Below are positions 14,954-15,193 of a stretch of 15,193 nucleotides of DNA, in pieces (the stretch's first letter is position 1; every line of letters starts with the position of its first letter). The stretch is from the NCBI GenBank assembly GCA_003482885.1, contig DMXN01000013.1, positions 31,498 to 46,690 on the forward strand. Reading direction: 5' to 3'. This DNA comes from Candidatus Moraniibacteriota bacterium (GTDB taxonomy: Bacteria; Patescibacteriota; Minisyncoccia; Moranbacterales; UBA2206). The notes under the pieces were generated by a model. It worked only from the letters and a program-made list of their open reading frames with translations, was not told the origin of the DNA and searched no databases. Made by a program: the position numbers and the translations under genes.

Positions 14954-15193
14954 CTACTCTTTCCTCGCTTCTTCCCAAAAAAATACCGCTAAAAATGTTG
15001 CCAAAACCACCAGCCAGTCTTTCCAATCGATCGGCGACATTTGCAAATATTTTTGGCAAAATGGCAAATACATAAACGAAAGCAGGATAAAAAAAGAAAT
15101 AAAAATCGCGCCGATGGCGTATTTATTTTTGAAAAAACCCAGTTGAAACGGCGAGAGCGTTTCGCTTCTGGCTTGCAAAAGATTCGCCATTTG
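14954..15193 (-). CDS. Cation-transporting P-type ATPase, C-terminal end (partial)
   Basis: Only the last 79 residues are in the window; the frame stays open to the right edge. The segment matches the C-terminal membrane domain of P2-type (Ca2+/cation) ATPases: NLLQARSE followed by PFQLGFFKNKY (a cytosolic loop ending before a helix), a hydrophobic helix AIGAIFISFFILLSFMYLPF, then SPIDWKDWLVVLATFLAVFFWEEARK. The pattern xLGxFxNKY ... YLPFxQxxxxxxPxxxxDW ... ExxK is typical of this domain. The full enzyme would pump a cation across the membrane with ATP hydrolysis; the ion cannot be judged without the rest. It ends with TAG 49 bases before the start of the secreted lipase-like gene. The ATG at 15190 is internal, not the true start. 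Confidence 0.85.
   Translation of the reverse strand, partial: QMANLLQARSETLSPFQLGFFKNKYAIGAIFISFFILLSFMYLPFCQKYLQMSPIDWKDWLVVLATFLAVFFWEEARKE

Overview
The window looks like bacterial chromosome from a member of the Candidate Phyla Radiation (Patescibacteria, Parcubacteria-like). This is an inference. It rests on the AT-rich, tightly packed gene layout, a short prolyl-tRNA synthetase in which a Cys4 zinc-ribbon-like insert replaces the editing domain, the near absence of Shine-Dalgarno motifs, and the mix of cell-wall, surface-sugar and very large secreted protein genes. TGA is not used as a sense codon in any gene here. No rRNA, tRNA or CRISPR array is visible.

All twelve genes lie on the minus strand, so transcription runs from the right end to the left. 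Intergenic gaps are tens of bases at most (largest about 80), and no gene-free stretch exceeds 300 bases. In transcription order the window holds: (1) the C-terminal tail of a cation-transporting P-type ATPase, cut by the window edge; (2) a 1424-residue secreted protein that joins a parallel beta-helix to an LCAT-like alpha/beta-hydrolase (lipase) and beta-sandwich-like C-terminal regions; (3) a small four-helix membrane protein; (4) a Type III restriction-modification operon, mod - unknown two-TM protein - res, driven by a recognisable promoter with an 8-bp inverted repeat over its -10 box; (5) murB, an HPF/RaiA-type ribosome hibernation factor and proS; (6) a nucleotide-sugar/glycosyltransferase block: UDP-glucuronate decarboxylase, a membrane-associated family 2 glycosyltransferase and the first half of GDP-mannose 4,6-dehydratase.

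The most interesting region is the restriction-modification operon. A membrane protein of unknown function sits between mod and res with gaps of 2 and 0 bases, and its base composition is clearly more AT-rich than res. The target-recognition part of Mod also dips in GC, as expected for a swapped specificity domain. The operon appears to have been placed directly upstream of murB, only 25 bases from the chosen murB start, so the defence operon may co-transcribe an essential cell-wall gene.

Other points worth a look are the beta-helix/lipase fusion, an 11-bp perfect palindrome right after a possible start codon of gmd, the reduced prolyl-tRNA synthetase, and the lack of Shine-Dalgarno sequences at almost every start.
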